64,000 nucleotides of DNA, from positions 62,001-126,000 of the forward strand of contig JANSWZ010000012.1 of the NCBI GenBank assembly GCA_024743215.1. The letters are read 5' to 3'. Source of the stretch: Alphaproteobacteria bacterium. GTDB lineage: Bacteria > Pseudomonadota > Alphaproteobacteria > Rhizobiales > GCA-2746425. Under the pieces are notes generated by a model. The model saw nothing but the letters and a program-made list of their open reading frames with translations, was not told the DNA's origin and made no database searches. A program made the translations under genes and the position numbers. Of this stretch, positions 26,405 through 35,810 are shown one piece after another. Numbering within the stretch: the stretch's first letter is position 1; every line of letters begins with the position of its first letter.

Positions 26405-27400
26405 CTACAACAAGGCCGCAATCAGCAAGACCCCGCCAAGCAGAAGGACCGCTACAGCACCCAGAAGCTGAATGCCATTCAGCACATAGGTGGCACCACG
26501 GGTATTTGACCCGGTAAACACCAATGTCGCCCTGCGCGTACCAACGGCCAGAAACATCAATGTTGTCACCGTAATGGCTGTGCCCAGCCCCATCGCCAGA
26601 GCTGACAGGACACCCGCCCAGAACAGTCCTTGTGCCAAAGCAAACACGAGCACAATCAGCGCCCCGGTGCAGGGCCGAAGACCAACAGAGAATATGGCTG
26701 CAACAGCCGCCTTCACACTGCCCTTTGCCTGATCTGCAAGTTCAGGGCTTGGTGCATGCGCATGGCCGCAACCGCAATTTTCGTCATGATGATGATCATG
26801 GTCATGACTGTGGTGATGATCGTGATGGTGGCCGTGATGGTGATCATGCGAGGCTGGTTGTGCGCTCAATAACCCGCGTATCGCTTTGAAAACCAGATAG
26901 GCACCAAGCACGGTCACCAGCACATAGGACCCGACCTCCAAAAACCGACTTGCATCAGTAATGACAAGGCTCGTGGCGTTAAACAGAATTGCCAGAATGG
27001 AAATTACACCTATGGCAACCAGGGCCTGCAACAAGGAGGACAGCAGACACAAGACCGCGCCTCTTTTTGCAGTTTCCCGATTGGCCAGCACATAGGAGGA
27101 CATAACCACCTTCCCGTGCCCGGGGCCGGCTGCATGAAACACGCCATACAAAAAGCTGAGACTGATCAGAGTCCAGAAGGCACTGCCATTTTGTTTCATG
27201 TTGCGCACGGCGCCGGTCAGTTCCTGATAAAATGCGCTCTGCTGTGCGGCCACCCAGCGAAAGAAATCTGAAAACAGACCATCTGCGGGAATGGGAGCGG
27301 CCTCAGGCGCACCAACACCAAACGGCCCGCTTTGTGCCACAGCCACACTGGTTCCCAGAAACAGAATGAGAAATCCGGCAGAAAGAAATCTTATCGACAC
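26405..27400 (-). CDS. NicO/RcnA-type nickel/cobalt exporter with His-rich loop
   Basis: 331 residues with a signal-like first helix and about six to seven further helices (FHAAGPGHGKVVMSSYVLA near 89-107; VGLRPCTGALIVLVFALAQG near 237-256). A cytoplasmic or periplasmic loop near 182-216 is almost all His and Asp and then ENCGCGHAH, a metal-binding stretch. It starts with GTG 27400, overlapping the DUF1007 stop by 10 bases. Exports or handles Ni/Co. Confidence 0.88.
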   Translation of the reverse strand: MSIRFLSAGFLILFLGTSVAVAQSGPFGVGAPEAAPIPADGLFSDFFRWVAAQQSAFYQELTGAVRNMKQNGSAFWTLISLSFLYGVFHAAGPGHGKVVMSSYVLANRETAKRGAVLCLLSSLLQALVAIGVISILAILFNATSLVITDASRFLEVGSYVLVTVLGAYLVFKAIRGLLSAQPASHDHHHGHHHDHHHSHDHDHHHDENCGCGHAHAPSPELADQAKGSVKAAVAAIFSVGLRPCTGALIVLVFALAQGLFWAGVLSALAMGLGTAITVTTLMFLAVGTRRATLVFTGSNTRGATYVLNGIQLLGAVAVLLLGGVLLIAALL

Positions 27401-28068
27401 CGAATAACCGCTGAATTGGAAAGCTTGGAGGTCACAGAGAAAAATTCGTCTGGCACCTGACGCTGATCCACCGGCAGCTCAGCAAGGGCCGCTGCAAAGG
27501 CATCATCCATCTCCTGGGCTGGCTTGACCTCAACGCTGCAATTATTGGGCGCACCAGATGCCAACTTGATAGAATCATCTTCATTGACTGAAAACGCGAC
27601 AAAGGCTTCCGGATCATAGATTTCCAGAATGAGGTCGCCAATGACCAGAGCCGATTGCTTCAGAGGCAGCGTGAAATTGAGCGTCAGGCGACTTTTACCG
27701 GCATCATAGTCGAGCCAGTAATCCACTGGGGAGTCAAAACCCACTTCAGCCTCTTCCACACCCATAAAGGTAAAGAACTCAAACTCTGCAAGACTTTCCA
27801 CATTGATCTGCGCAAGCGAAGACAATTCGTCGCGCGTGTAGATACCGTCTTCATTTTCATCAAGACCCTGTATGACATAGACGGAGAAGGCATCGTCGAA
27901 AGTCCAGGCATGGCGAACTGCAGATACACGGTCCTGCGCATCAAACACCACTTCAGCACGCGTATCGACCCAAACATGAGGATGAGCGTCCGCCTCGGGC
28001 ATTGATGACAGCCCCGCCAGGAACGCGGCGCTGAACACAAAATAGGACACTCCGGAACGGGTCACCAC
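27391..28068 (-). CDS. DUF1007 family periplasmic protein
   Basis: 225 residues, GTG start at 28068 behind a GAGGATT ribosome site. A signal peptide precedes DAHPHVWVDTRAEVVFD, the typical DUF1007 opening. The family is encoded with NicO/RcnA-type metal transporters and is thought to be a periplasmic metal-handling partner. It overlaps nikO-type gene 26405 and follows the LysR gene by 3 bases, making a three-gene unit. Confidence 0.88.
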   Translation of the reverse strand: MVTRSGVSYFVFSAAFLAGLSSMPEADAHPHVWVDTRAEVVFDAQDRVSAVRHAWTFDDAFSVYVIQGLDENEDGIYTRDELSSLAQINVESLAEFEFFTFMGVEEAEVGFDSPVDYWLDYDAGKSRLTLNFTLPLKQSALVIGDLILEIYDPEAFVAFSVNEDDSIKLASGAPNNCSVEVKPAQEMDDAFAAALAELPVDQRQVPDEFFSVTSKLSNSAVIRCR

Positions 28069-28071
28069 GAA

Positions 28072-28965
28072 TCAATCCTCAGTTTTTTGATAATTCTTAC
28101 TCATATAGTCCACAAATGCGCGAATTTTGGAAGAAAGATGGCGGCGGTTGGCATAAACGACAAAAATTCCCACATCGTTGGCTTCATAGTCTTCCAGAAC
28201 CTGGACAAGCCGTCCCTGCTTAAGATCCTCTGCAACCAGCATGTGCAATGTGCGCGCATAGCCAAGACCTGACAGCGCGCCAAGCCGCACCGCCTGTGGT
28301 GAATTGGTTTCAACGCGCCCCTTCACCGGGACAGCAACCCGTTTGCTCCGATCAAAATAGGTCCAGTTCTGGCGCGATTTCAGATTGCTGTCGATGATGC
28401 AGGGCTTGTCATGCAGATCCGCTGGGACACCAACCTCACCATTAGCATCAATGAAATCTGGAGAAGCACAGGTCACGATCCGGAACGAGCCAAGCCGCCG
28501 CGCAATCAAACTGGAATCTTCCAGCGCAGTGATACGGATGGCCACATCAAAGGCTTCCTGGATGAGGTCGACAAAACGATCTTCCAGAACCAGTTCCAGT
28601 GCGACATCCGGCTCGCTGCCCGCAAAGCCCATGATTGTTTCCACAAGAGGGGAGTCAGCCAGCGAACGTGGTGCAGAAATGCGCAGCAATCCTTTGGCCT
28701 TTCCGCTTTTGTCCTGAACACTTTCCTGCAGCATATCCACCTGATGAATAATGGTCTGTGCTTCGTGAAAATAAGAATGGCCGATTTCAGTGAGCGACAA
28801 TTTGCGGGTGGTGCGGTTCAAAAGGCGCACACCCAACTCGTCTTCCAACTCACTGACATATTTGGACACCAATGCCTTTGACCGGCCAAGGGCACGTCCT
28901 GCAGCGGAAAATCCATCTTCGTCCACGACCGCAATGAAGGTCCGCATGCGCGTCAAAGTGTCCAT
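28072..28965 (-). CDS. LysR family transcriptional regulator
   Basis: 297 residues from ATG 28965. N-terminal HTH (TRMRTFIAVVDEDGFSAAGR then LGRSKALVSKYVSELEDELG) and a LysR substrate-binding domain from about 90. It reads straight into DUF1007 (3-base gap), so it may autoregulate the metal-export unit. The effector is unknown. The longer frame back to 29040 lacks a ribosome site. Confidence 0.9.
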   Translation of the reverse strand: MDTLTRMRTFIAVVDEDGFSAAGRALGRSKALVSKYVSELEDELGVRLLNRTTRKLSLTEIGHSYFHEAQTIIHQVDMLQESVQDKSGKAKGLLRISAPRSLADSPLVETIMGFAGSEPDVALELVLEDRFVDLIQEAFDVAIRITALEDSSLIARRLGSFRIVTCASPDFIDANGEVGVPADLHDKPCIIDSNLKSRQNWTYFDRSKRVAVPVKGRVETNSPQAVRLGALSGLGYARTLHMLVAEDLKQGRLVQVLEDYEANDVGIFVVYANRRHLSSKIRAFVDYMSKNYQKTED

Positions 28966-29043
28966 ACTGATCTCTACTAAAAGTTCAACAATGTGTCGGG
29001 CAAATCTGTCTGAGCAAAATTGCACCTTGCGCTGGCTCAATAG

Positions 29044-29056
29044 TCACATGATGTGA
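29044..29056. promoter_or_regulatory. Small palindrome upstream of the LysR unit
   Basis: TCACA-TGA-TGTGA, 79 bases upstream of the LysR start, fits a small dimer site for the LysR protein or another regulator. The rest of 28966-29261 is AT-rich and holds no gene that I can support. Confidence 0.3.
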
Positions 29057-29261
29057 AAGTGAGCGAAGCTCAAAGCACCCTGACTCCCGAAAGACTCGCG
29101 TTTTCCGTGTGATGGGAAGATTGGGTTTTTCAGTCGCTCATTCAAGGAACAAACGATAATTTGATCATTTGTTATGTCGCAAGATGTAACAAGCACAGGA
29201 TATGGTTACGTTTTGCGCAACTTTAAGGCGATAAAAAAATTCCGTTGGAGCAATGACAGCC

Positions 29262-30428
29262 TCAGTTTGACTGACGTTTTATGAGATCCTGAATGAAGCG
29301 GCTGCCGCTCTCAAGTTCTGAAATTTCGACATATTCATTTGGTTGGTGTGCTTGCTCGATGGAACCCGGCCCACAGACCACGACCGAAAAACCAACGCCC
29401 TGAAACTGGCCTGCTTCCGTGCCGTAAGACACCACATGAGAGCCATTATCTCCGGTCAGGGATCGGGCCAGTTCCTCCGCAACGCCGTTATTTTCAGGAA
29501 CAAGTCCCGGCACTTCCGAAAGAATTTCAATGTCAATGCCGGTCTCGGGATGGATTGCCTGCATCGCCGGTTCAACCTCATTGCGGATATGATCCACATA
29601 ACGCTCGAAATACTGACGCGGCGTTTCACCGGCAACGGCTCTGATATCTGTCACAAACCAGCAATCCTTGGCCACAATATTGTGAGCTGTGCCACCCTCG
29701 ATTTGACCGCAATGCAAGGTCGACCAGTTGGGAACAAACGGGTTAAGGGGGTCTGCAGCCTGCCTGTTCTGCTCGCTCATATCCGACAGATAGGTGATCA
29801 GCCTGGCCGCAATCATGACAGCAGAAACACCGGTATGCGACAGACTGGAATGAACTTCAAAGCCACGTACCCGTGTTTCGAAATTCAAAAAACCCTTATG
29901 CCCTGTGACCACTTCCATATTGGTCGGTTCGCCAACAATAACAGCTGCAGGCATTGCCACATATTTAGCCATCTCCTCCACAAGATCCCAGGCGCCGAGA
30001 CAGGCCAGTTCCTCATCATATGAAAAAGCGAAATGAATGGGGCGGGCCAGATCTGCTGCCACCATCCGTGGTAAATCCGCAAGGCCCAACGCCAAAAAAC
30101 CTTTCATGTCGCAGGTTCCGCGCCCAAACAGCCGCTCCCCCTTCTGCGTCACTGTGAACGGATCTGTTACCCAGTCCTGACCGTCAACCGGCACCACATC
30201 AGTATGTCCCGACAGCACAACACCGCCGGGAACCTGTGGTCCGACCGTTGCATAAAGACTGGCCTTGGTGCCGTCCGAATTGTAGACACGTGTCGAGGTC
30301 ACACCATAAGCGCTGAGATAGTCTTCAATGAAGTCTATGACAGGCAAATTGCTGTCCCGAGAGACACTTGGGAAAGCAACCAGCTTTTCCAGCATTTCCA
30401 ACACGGTGTAGGTTGGTTTGTCAGACAC
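29262..30428 (-). CDS. ArgE-like N-acyl-amino-acid deacylase (M20 peptidase)
   Basis: 388 residues from GTG 30428, chosen because TGGAGAATTC lies just upstream; the upstream frame to 30608 looks noncoding. M20 metal motifs: VVLSGHTDVVPVDGQDW near 63-79, GRGTCDMKGFLAL near 95-107, DEELACLGAWDL near 129. Closest in character to acetylornithine deacetylase. It stands alone, convergent with no partner; a role in N-acyl-ornithine or other N-acyl amino acid hydrolysis is inferred. Confidence 0.88.
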   Translation of the reverse strand: MSDKPTYTVLEMLEKLVAFPSVSRDSNLPVIDFIEDYLSAYGVTSTRVYNSDGTKASLYATVGPQVPGGVVLSGHTDVVPVDGQDWVTDPFTVTQKGERLFGRGTCDMKGFLALGLADLPRMVAADLARPIHFAFSYDEELACLGAWDLVEEMAKYVAMPAAVIVGEPTNMEVVTGHKGFLNFETRVRGFEVHSSLSHTGVSAVMIAARLITYLSDMSEQNRQAADPLNPFVPNWSTLHCGQIEGGTAHNIVAKDCWFVTDIRAVAGETPRQYFERYVDHIRNEVEPAMQAIHPETGIDIEILSEVPGLVPENNGVAEELARSLTGDNGSHVVSYGTEAGQFQGVGFSVVVCGPGSIEQAHQPNEYVEISELESGSRFIQDLIKRQSN

Positions 30429-30648
30429 GAAATTCTCCAGAACATTGATTCTGCAGCGCATGAATTGCGCGAACCGCGAAACCATATCTGGAATACAGGC
30501 CTGATAAAAGGGCTGTGATGTGGCGGACCTTAGTGCATAGGCCGACACCCATCCCGAACACCACACAATTGCAGCATGCCGGCAGAAGACCAACCCGCAA
30601 ACGATCAATTCAATCTGTCAGTGATACCTGCCAGAATTACGCTTTGAC

Positions 30649-31917
30649 CTATGCTGCTTCACCAATCAGCCCCTGGATGACACTGCCATCTGATGGCAAC
30701 AACGGAATCAGGCAGGCTTGAAGCGCGTGATACAAATCTGGTTTGCCTGCAAATATGATGTTTGTTCGTGATAATTCAGCATCCAATTCCGGAAACCAGC
30801 CACCCTCTTTATGATCGATAAAGTTTTCGTCGATGAACCCCCAGATTTTACGGTACCAATCCTCAATCTCCGGGTCAGAAAGAACAGTCCCCAGCACCGC
30901 TGCTGCAGCGACGCCTTCAGCACACGGCCACCACAGACGCACGGTCTGATCCGGTCGATTATTCCAATCAGTGGTGTAATATAATCCACCAGTTTCCGTG
31001 TCCCAGCCAGTCTCGACCGCGACCAGAAACAGGTGTTTGGCAGCTTCAGGCATCCAGTCATGTTGCCGCTTGTTCATATTCCATAGTTGAATAATCAGGC
31101 GGCTCCATTCCAGTGCGTGACCGGGTGTTACGCCTTTCGGGCGAAAAACCGGATCACCTGCATGGTCCAGATCAACGCGCCATTGGGAATCAAAATGCTC
31201 GGGAACACGCCACCCCAATGTGCGGGCATGCTGGTTTATAAAAAACTCGGCGATGCTTTGCGCCATATCCAGATAGGTTTGATCCAAAGTGACCTCGTAG
31301 GCGGCCATAAGCGCCTCGGTGAGATGCATGTTTGAATTTTGTCCACGGTAGTCGCTAATGCTTTGCCAATCCGCGGTGTATTCCTCGCTGGTTGTGCCGT
31401 TTTTGGCATCCCAGAAACGGCTGTGTAAAATCTCTGTCACATTTTCCAGCATCCGATCTGCATCGCGATGGCCGACAGCCTTGGCGGAAGAAGCGGCCAG
31501 CAACACAAAAGCGTGGCCATAAGCAAGTTTATTCGGGTTCGATGGGCCGTTGTCACGCACCCCCCAATAATAGCCCCCGTTGCCGGTGTCTCTGTGGTGG
31601 TTCCAGATAAAGTCCATTCCCTGATCGATGTAAGTGTCGGCAGAGGAACGTCCGAGCAGTTTCCCGATCGAAAAACAGTGCACCATGCGCGTGGTATCGT
31701 GCAATTCCTGCTCAGAACCGGCATGGTTCGGATCAGTTGGTAAAGGTTGCCCGCTATTTCCCAACAACCGGAAACCACCAGCCGGATTTATGACCTTGGG
31801 TTCGAAAAAGTCCAACAGAGCATCCGCCTGCGCACGCAACCAAATGCGATGGCCCCTTTGCGTGGTAAATTTCGCGCCATCTTTTGCAGTCCAGTTTTGC
31901 GTGCCAAATGATTGCAT
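30649..31917 (-). CDS. AGE-family aldose-ketose isomerase, YihS/mannose-isomerase-like
   Basis: 422 residues from ATG 31917. The (alpha/alpha)6 AGE family is clear: ELHDTTRMVHCFSIGKLLG near 69-87, YRGQNSNMHLTEALMAAYEV near 179, RVPEHFDSQWRVDLD near 218, GVTPGHALEWSRLIIQLWN near 243, LYYTTDWNNRPDQT near 291, KPDLYHALQACLIPLLP near the end. From memory these match E. coli YihS (sulfoquinovose/mannose isomerase) segment by segment, e.g. EHFDTQW and TPGHWIEWGRL. Catalytic His in TPGH and DLYH, Glu in LEW. It lies 314 bases downstream of comC, same strand. Function as sulfoquinovose isomerase versus mannose isomerase is undecided. Confidence 0.8.
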   Translation of the reverse strand: MQSFGTQNWTAKDGAKFTTQRGHRIWLRAQADALLDFFEPKVINPAGGFRLLGNSGQPLPTDPNHAGSEQELHDTTRMVHCFSIGKLLGRSSADTYIDQGMDFIWNHHRDTGNGGYYWGVRDNGPSNPNKLAYGHAFVLLAASSAKAVGHRDADRMLENVTEILHSRFWDAKNGTTSEEYTADWQSISDYRGQNSNMHLTEALMAAYEVTLDQTYLDMAQSIAEFFINQHARTLGWRVPEHFDSQWRVDLDHAGDPVFRPKGVTPGHALEWSRLIIQLWNMNKRQHDWMPEAAKHLFLVAVETGWDTETGGLYYTTDWNNRPDQTVRLWWPCAEGVAAAAVLGTVLSDPEIEDWYRKIWGFIDENFIDHKEGGWFPELDAELSRTNIIFAGKPDLYHALQACLIPLLPSDGSVIQGLIGEAA

Positions 31918-31975
31918 TAAGTCGACCCCCAGCAATTGTTGCCATGTGATAGTTGCCAACGGCAAGATTGATGAA

Positions 31976-32164
31976 CTATCGGCGTAAAGTCTTCAAAAAG
32001 TTCTTGTCGCAAATCCCAGCGACCATTGGCAGCCATAGCACCAGTTCTGGAGTAAATGGAATCACCAATGGCGTAAAATACTCTTTTGCGGCCTTGGACG
32101 GATAATGGGCGGTCATCATCGCGGCACGCAGAATTACGTCAGCTCGCATGAGAACTGCCGACAT
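31976..32164 (-). CDS. Possible small protein between comC and the AGE isomerase
   Basis: 62-residue open frame with ATG 32164 behind GTCAGGCTT. Contains EYFTPLVIPFTPELVLWLPM, a hydrophobic Pro-rich segment that could be a short membrane span. No family recognised. It could be a remnant of an older gene or chance. It is the only plausible content of the 31918-32231 gap. Confidence 0.3.
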   Translation of the reverse strand: MSAVLMRADVILRAAMMTAHYPSKAAKEYFTPLVIPFTPELVLWLPMVAGICDKNFLKTLRR

Positions 32165-32231
32165 AAGCCTGACTTGCTGCTTGGAAAACTGACTTGGCAG
32201 TCAGAATTTATAGGATGGTTGAATTCAGATT

Positions 32232-33227
32232 CTAAATCGCTGCCAATGCCTTCAGGAGTGCACCCGTAATCGTGACACCTTCAAGCTCTGCCTTCTTGCG
32301 GCTGGCAAGTCGGCGGTCGCCGGGAAGTCGCGTTCCATCCTGTTCTTCTACAGACAGCACCAGTTCGCTCAAGCGATCCAGATAGTTGGTGCCAAATGTG
32401 GCCGGGTTAATCGCCAGGATTAGTTGACCGGTGCCGGGCCGGGCGCCCTCACCGTCAAAGAAATTGGTGGCTTCATAGGAATGATTTGCTCCGACGAGTG
32501 TCGCACACAAAACTTCCACCATCAGCGCCAATGCAGTGCCTTTGGCATCGCCCATTGGCAGCATGGTGCCTGCCAGTCCGGCCTTGGCATCTGTTGTTGG
32601 ATTGCCTTCAGGGTCCAATGCCCAGCCTTCGGGAATGTCTTCGCCACGCTGAGCGGCAGCCATGATGTTGCCACGTGCCACTTTTGAAACCGACAGATCC
32701 ACCACAAGCGGAGCACGGCCCTGCTGCGGGCTGGCAAAAGCAATCGGATTGGTGCCGTAAATGGCGCGGTTTCCGCCCCACGGCGCAATGGAAGCCGGGG
32801 CATTGGCGAACATCAGCGCCACCAGACCCTGCTCCGCCAGCAATTCCACATGGTGTCCGGCTACGCCGCAATGGTTGGAATGATGTATGCCCAACATGGC
32901 AATGCCCTGGCTTTTGGTAACGTCAATAAGCGATTCCAGCCCGATCTTGAGCGCCGGGTAAGCAAAGCCACCCTTGCCATCGACAGCCACCGCACCGGGC
33001 GCGGGGCGCGAGAGAACCGGCACCGCATGACCATCCGCCTTGCCGGTTTTAGCCTGCGCGCTGTAGCCCTGCAGGCGAGACAGGCCGTGGCCCTTCAGGC
33101 CGTCCGCTTCTGCAGCAACAATGGCATCCGCCACAATCTGTGCATTGTCTTGTGAAGTATTGAATCCAACAAGCGTTTCGCGCGCAAAATTACGCGCTTC
33201 CGCAAGACTGACCTGACGGTCTTCCAT
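32232..33227 (-). CDS. comC: (R)-sulfolactate dehydrogenase, ComC-type (Ldh family oxidoreductase)
   Basis: 331 residues of the malate/L-lactate/ureidoglycolate dehydrogenase family (NAD(P), no Rossmann fold): HHSNHCGVAGHHVELLAEQG near 115-134 and GTNPIAFASP near 163. In sulfolactate degraders ComC oxidises or reduces (R)-sulfolactate to sulfopyruvate. It starts 11 bases after the slcC stop and ends the suyAB-slcC-comC unit. Identity rests on gene order and family, not on a substrate residue. Confidence 0.85.
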   Translation of the reverse strand: MEDRQVSLAEARNFARETLVGFNTSQDNAQIVADAIVAAEADGLKGHGLSRLQGYSAQAKTGKADGHAVPVLSRPAPGAVAVDGKGGFAYPALKIGLESLIDVTKSQGIAMLGIHHSNHCGVAGHHVELLAEQGLVALMFANAPASIAPWGGNRAIYGTNPIAFASPQQGRAPLVVDLSVSKVARGNIMAAAQRGEDIPEGWALDPEGNPTTDAKAGLAGTMLPMGDAKGTALALMVEVLCATLVGANHSYEATNFFDGEGARPGTGQLILAINPATFGTNYLDRLSELVLSVEEQDGTRLPGDRRLASRKKAELEGVTITGALLKALAAI

Positions 33228-33238
33228 AGTGTTATGCC

Positions 33239-34165
33239 TTATGACTGGAGCACCGATAGCACATTGGCAACGGTGACTTCTGAAACCCGGATATTGCTCT
33301 CGTCGGTGACGCCGGCAATATGTGGTGTGAGTATTAGGTTTGGAATATCAACAAATTTGGCGCCTGCCTGTGCTGAAACCGGTTCGGTCTCAAAGACATC
33401 CAGTGCTGCACCACCAAGATGGTCCTGCCGCAATGCAGCAGCGAGCGCTGCTTCATCCACAACACCACCGCGTGCAGCGTTTATGAGGATTGCATCAGGC
33501 TTCATGGATTTCAGCGCGGTTTCATCAATCAGGTTTTTAGTCTCGTCTGTTAACGGAACATGCAGGCTGACAACATCGGCACGTGAAAGAAGATCCTCAA
33601 GAGATACTTTTTCCGTATCGCCCCACCGAGCATCACCTGGCTGCAAAAACGGATCAAACCCGATGATCTTCATGCCCAGCGCAGTGGCACGTTGTGCGGT
33701 TTCCCGCGCAATAGCACCATAGCCCACAAGGCCAAGAATTTTTCCGCTGATTTCCCGCCCCATCAAACGACCGCGTGGCCACTCACCGGCAGCGACATCA
33801 GCCGTGGAAAGATAGGCTCCACGCAGCAAAACAAGTGCATTGGTGATGACATATTCGGCAACAGACAAATCATTGGCACCGGATGCCGGATGGACTGCAA
33901 TGCCTTTGGCAGCACAGGCGTCCATGTCAATATTGTCTAACCCCACACCAAGCCGACCAACGACTTTCAAATGCGTCGCAGCTTCCAGCAATGCTCCCCG
34001 GACCTGCGTCCGGTTTCGCACGATCAGAGCCTTTGCGTTGGCCACTTCGGCCAGCAGGGTATCCATGTCATCGACGAGGCCAGGCTCATACAGGACATCA
34101 TACAAGGAACGGGCCGCCTCAAGGGCGGCCTCGTCCATAAATTCGCTGACAACTATGTCAGCCAT
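33239..34165 (-). CDS. slcC: (S)-sulfolactate dehydrogenase, SlcC-type (D-2-hydroxyacid dehydrogenase family)
   Basis: 308 residues. The start MADIVVSEFMDEAALEAARS fits SlcC. NAD motif GLVGYGAIARETA near 147-159; catalytic Arg in NAARGGVVDE near 228, Glu in FETEPV near 258 and His in LTPHIAGVTDES near 283. It oxidises (S)-sulfolactate to sulfopyruvate, which ComC converts to the (R) isomer cleaved by SuyAB. Second-to-last gene of the unit, 14 bases downstream of suyB. Confidence 0.88.
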   Translation of the reverse strand: MADIVVSEFMDEAALEAARSLYDVLYEPGLVDDMDTLLAEVANAKALIVRNRTQVRGALLEAATHLKVVGRLGVGLDNIDMDACAAKGIAVHPASGANDLSVAEYVITNALVLLRGAYLSTADVAAGEWPRGRLMGREISGKILGLVGYGAIARETAQRATALGMKIIGFDPFLQPGDARWGDTEKVSLEDLLSRADVVSLHVPLTDETKNLIDETALKSMKPDAILINAARGGVVDEAALAAALRQDHLGGAALDVFETEPVSAQAGAKFVDIPNLILTPHIAGVTDESNIRVSEVTVANVLSVLQS

Positions 34166-34179
34166 AAGCAGTCTCCCAA

Positions 34180-35349
34180 TCAGGCGCTGCGGTACAATTT
34201 GGTCATGACGAATTCCCGATGACCCAGCGCTTCCGCCGCTGTCAAACGACCATTGGCTGTGCGTGCAATCATCTCGATGAGACTGTCACCCGCCTGATCA
34301 ATTGTCATTTCCCTGCGCAAAATTCCACTCACATCAACATCCACATGCTCAGACATGGTCCGCACAGTACGCGGATTGGCCGTAATCTTGACAACCGGAA
34401 CAATCGGATTGCCCACCACATTGCCCTGCCCGGTTGGGAAGGTGTGGATGACATATCCACCTGCAGCCATCAGCGTCACACATTCAGCAGCTGCTGAAGA
34501 ACTGTCCATGAAATACAGGCCATTGCCTTTTTTCGGAGCTTCCGCAGGTTCCAGAATGTCGATGAATTTCGACGTCCGGCCGATTTTCTCAAGATTGCCA
34601 AGAGCCTTTTCCTCGATCGTCGTCAGACCACCCAGAATATTGCCTTTGGTCGGCTGGCTGTCGGACAGATCATCTGTCTGATGCGCAAAAATCACATCAT
34701 CCTGATAGGCTTTCCACATCGCATACCAGCGCTCGGCAACGTCATCATCAATCGCGCGAGCTTTGCAAAGATGTTCCGCGCCGGTGATTTCAGAGGTTTC
34801 ACCAAAGACACCATAAATGCCTTTTGGCAGCAATTTGTCATACATGTTACCAACGGTCGGGCAGGACCCAAGGCCGGTTGTGGTATCGGACTCACCGCAT
34901 TTGGTGGAGATCCACAATTCAGAGATGTCGCATTCTTCGCGTTGTTTTTCAGATGCCCAGTGAACGAATTCCTTCGCCTTGCGCGACGCGTCCATGATGG
35001 TCTTCAAATCACCATTCTGTTCAATTGAAAACGCTGCAACAGGTTTGCCGGTTTCGGCAATTCCATCAGCAATCTTCTGTGTCCAGCTGGGCTCGATACC
35101 AATAACGATAACAGCTGCAACATTGGGGTTAGCGCCCGTTCCGATGATGGTGCGGAAATGCAGATCGAGATCTTCACCAAACTGCAGCCGGCCATAGGCA
35201 TGTGGCAGTGCAAGCGTGCCTTTGATGTTGTTGGCAACAGCCTCGACAGCGGCGTTTGAAATATCGTCAACCGGCAGAATTGCAACGTGATTACGAACGC
35301 CTACGCGCCCGTTTTCGCGGCGATAGCCAAAAAATGTTTCCGTGTTCAT
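34180..35349 (-). CDS. suyB: (R)-sulfolactate sulfo-lyase large subunit
   Basis: 389 residues, UxaA_C/altronate-dehydratase-like family. Start [20 protein letters not shown], then [20 protein letters not shown] near 149-168 with cysteines for the iron site, and [20 protein letters not shown] near 303. With SuyA it splits (R)-sulfolactate into pyruvate and sulfite. A GGAGAG site precedes ATG 35349. Altronate dehydratase was rejected because of the slcC-comC partners and the separate small subunit. Confidence 0.9.
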   Translation of the reverse strand: MNTETFFGYRRENGRVGVRNHVAILPVDDISNAAVEAVANNIKGTLALPHAYGRLQFGEDLDLHFRTIIGTGANPNVAAVIVIGIEPSWTQKIADGIAETGKPVAAFSIEQNGDLKTIMDASRKAKEFVHWASEKQREECDISELWISTKCGESDTTTGLGSCPTVGNMYDKLLPKGIYGVFGETSEITGAEHLCKARAIDDDVAERWYAMWKAYQDDVIFAHQTDDLSDSQPTKGNILGGLTTIEEKALGNLEKIGRTSKFIDILEPAEAPKKGNGLYFMDSSSAAAECVTLMAAGGYVIHTFPTGQGNVVGNPIVPVVKITANPRTVRTMSEHVDVDVSGILRREMTIDQAGDSLIEMIARTANGRLTAAEALGHREFVMTKLYRSA

Positions 35350-35358
35350 GGCTCTCTC

Positions 35359-35646
35359 CTACCAGCGTTTTGTTTTGAGGTTTTGGGTGTGCACATGGCC
35401 GCCCTTTTCAGCGCTGCCAACCATCTTGCCAATATCCTGGCCGTATTTGATCGCTGTATCACCGGCGCTCAGATCAGTCAGTGCAACCTTGTGGCCAATG
35501 GGAACATCCGCTTTGGCGGCAAGATTGAAAGACGAATTGTCTTCAGTCACCACACACAGCATGTCGGTTCCAGCGGTCAGTCCTTCAACGACAACCACGC
35601 CAACATTGTCTTCTTTATCATGCACCAGCAGATGCGGAATGCTCAT
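35359..35646 (-). CDS. suyA: (R)-sulfolactate sulfo-lyase small subunit
   Basis: 95 residues, SAF domain of the UxaA N-terminal type: HDKEDNVGVVVVEGLTAG near 8-25, VPIGHKVALTDLSAGDTAIK near 48-67, YGQDIG, then GGHVHTQNLK at the C-terminus. In altronate dehydratase this is fused to the catalytic domain; SuyAB has it separate, as here. First gene of the unit, 9 bases before suyB. ATG 35646. Confidence 0.9.
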   Translation of the reverse strand: MSIPHLLVHDKEDNVGVVVVEGLTAGTDMLCVVTEDNSSFNLAAKADVPIGHKVALTDLSAGDTAIKYGQDIGKMVGSAEKGGHVHTQNLKTKRW

Positions 35647-35722
35647 AATAACTGCGCTGGAAGCCCAACGCCCTCTGTTTAGATTGTTTGAATTTCCGCG
35701 CGACAATCATCAGCGCGAGCAA

Positions 35723-35736
35723 GTCTTATATAAGAC
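35723..35736. promoter_or_regulatory. Candidate operator of the sulfolactate unit
   Basis: GTCTTATATAAGAC is a perfect 14-bp palindrome in the 164-base gap between suyA (start 35646) and the divergent GntR gene (35811). A second half-site ATAAGAC follows at 35737-35743. The likely ligand-binding regulator is the GntR protein. Confidence 0.55.
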
Positions 35737-35810
35737 ATAAGACAGATGACACTGTCAACGGTGGGTGGTAACCTTATTTGCGAAATTCAAAAAAGACCCG
35801 CAGGATACCT

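Noticed and set aside
34180-35646. SuyAB as altronate dehydratase
   Set aside because: Separate small subunit and slcC-comC neighbours fit sulfolactate lyase better.
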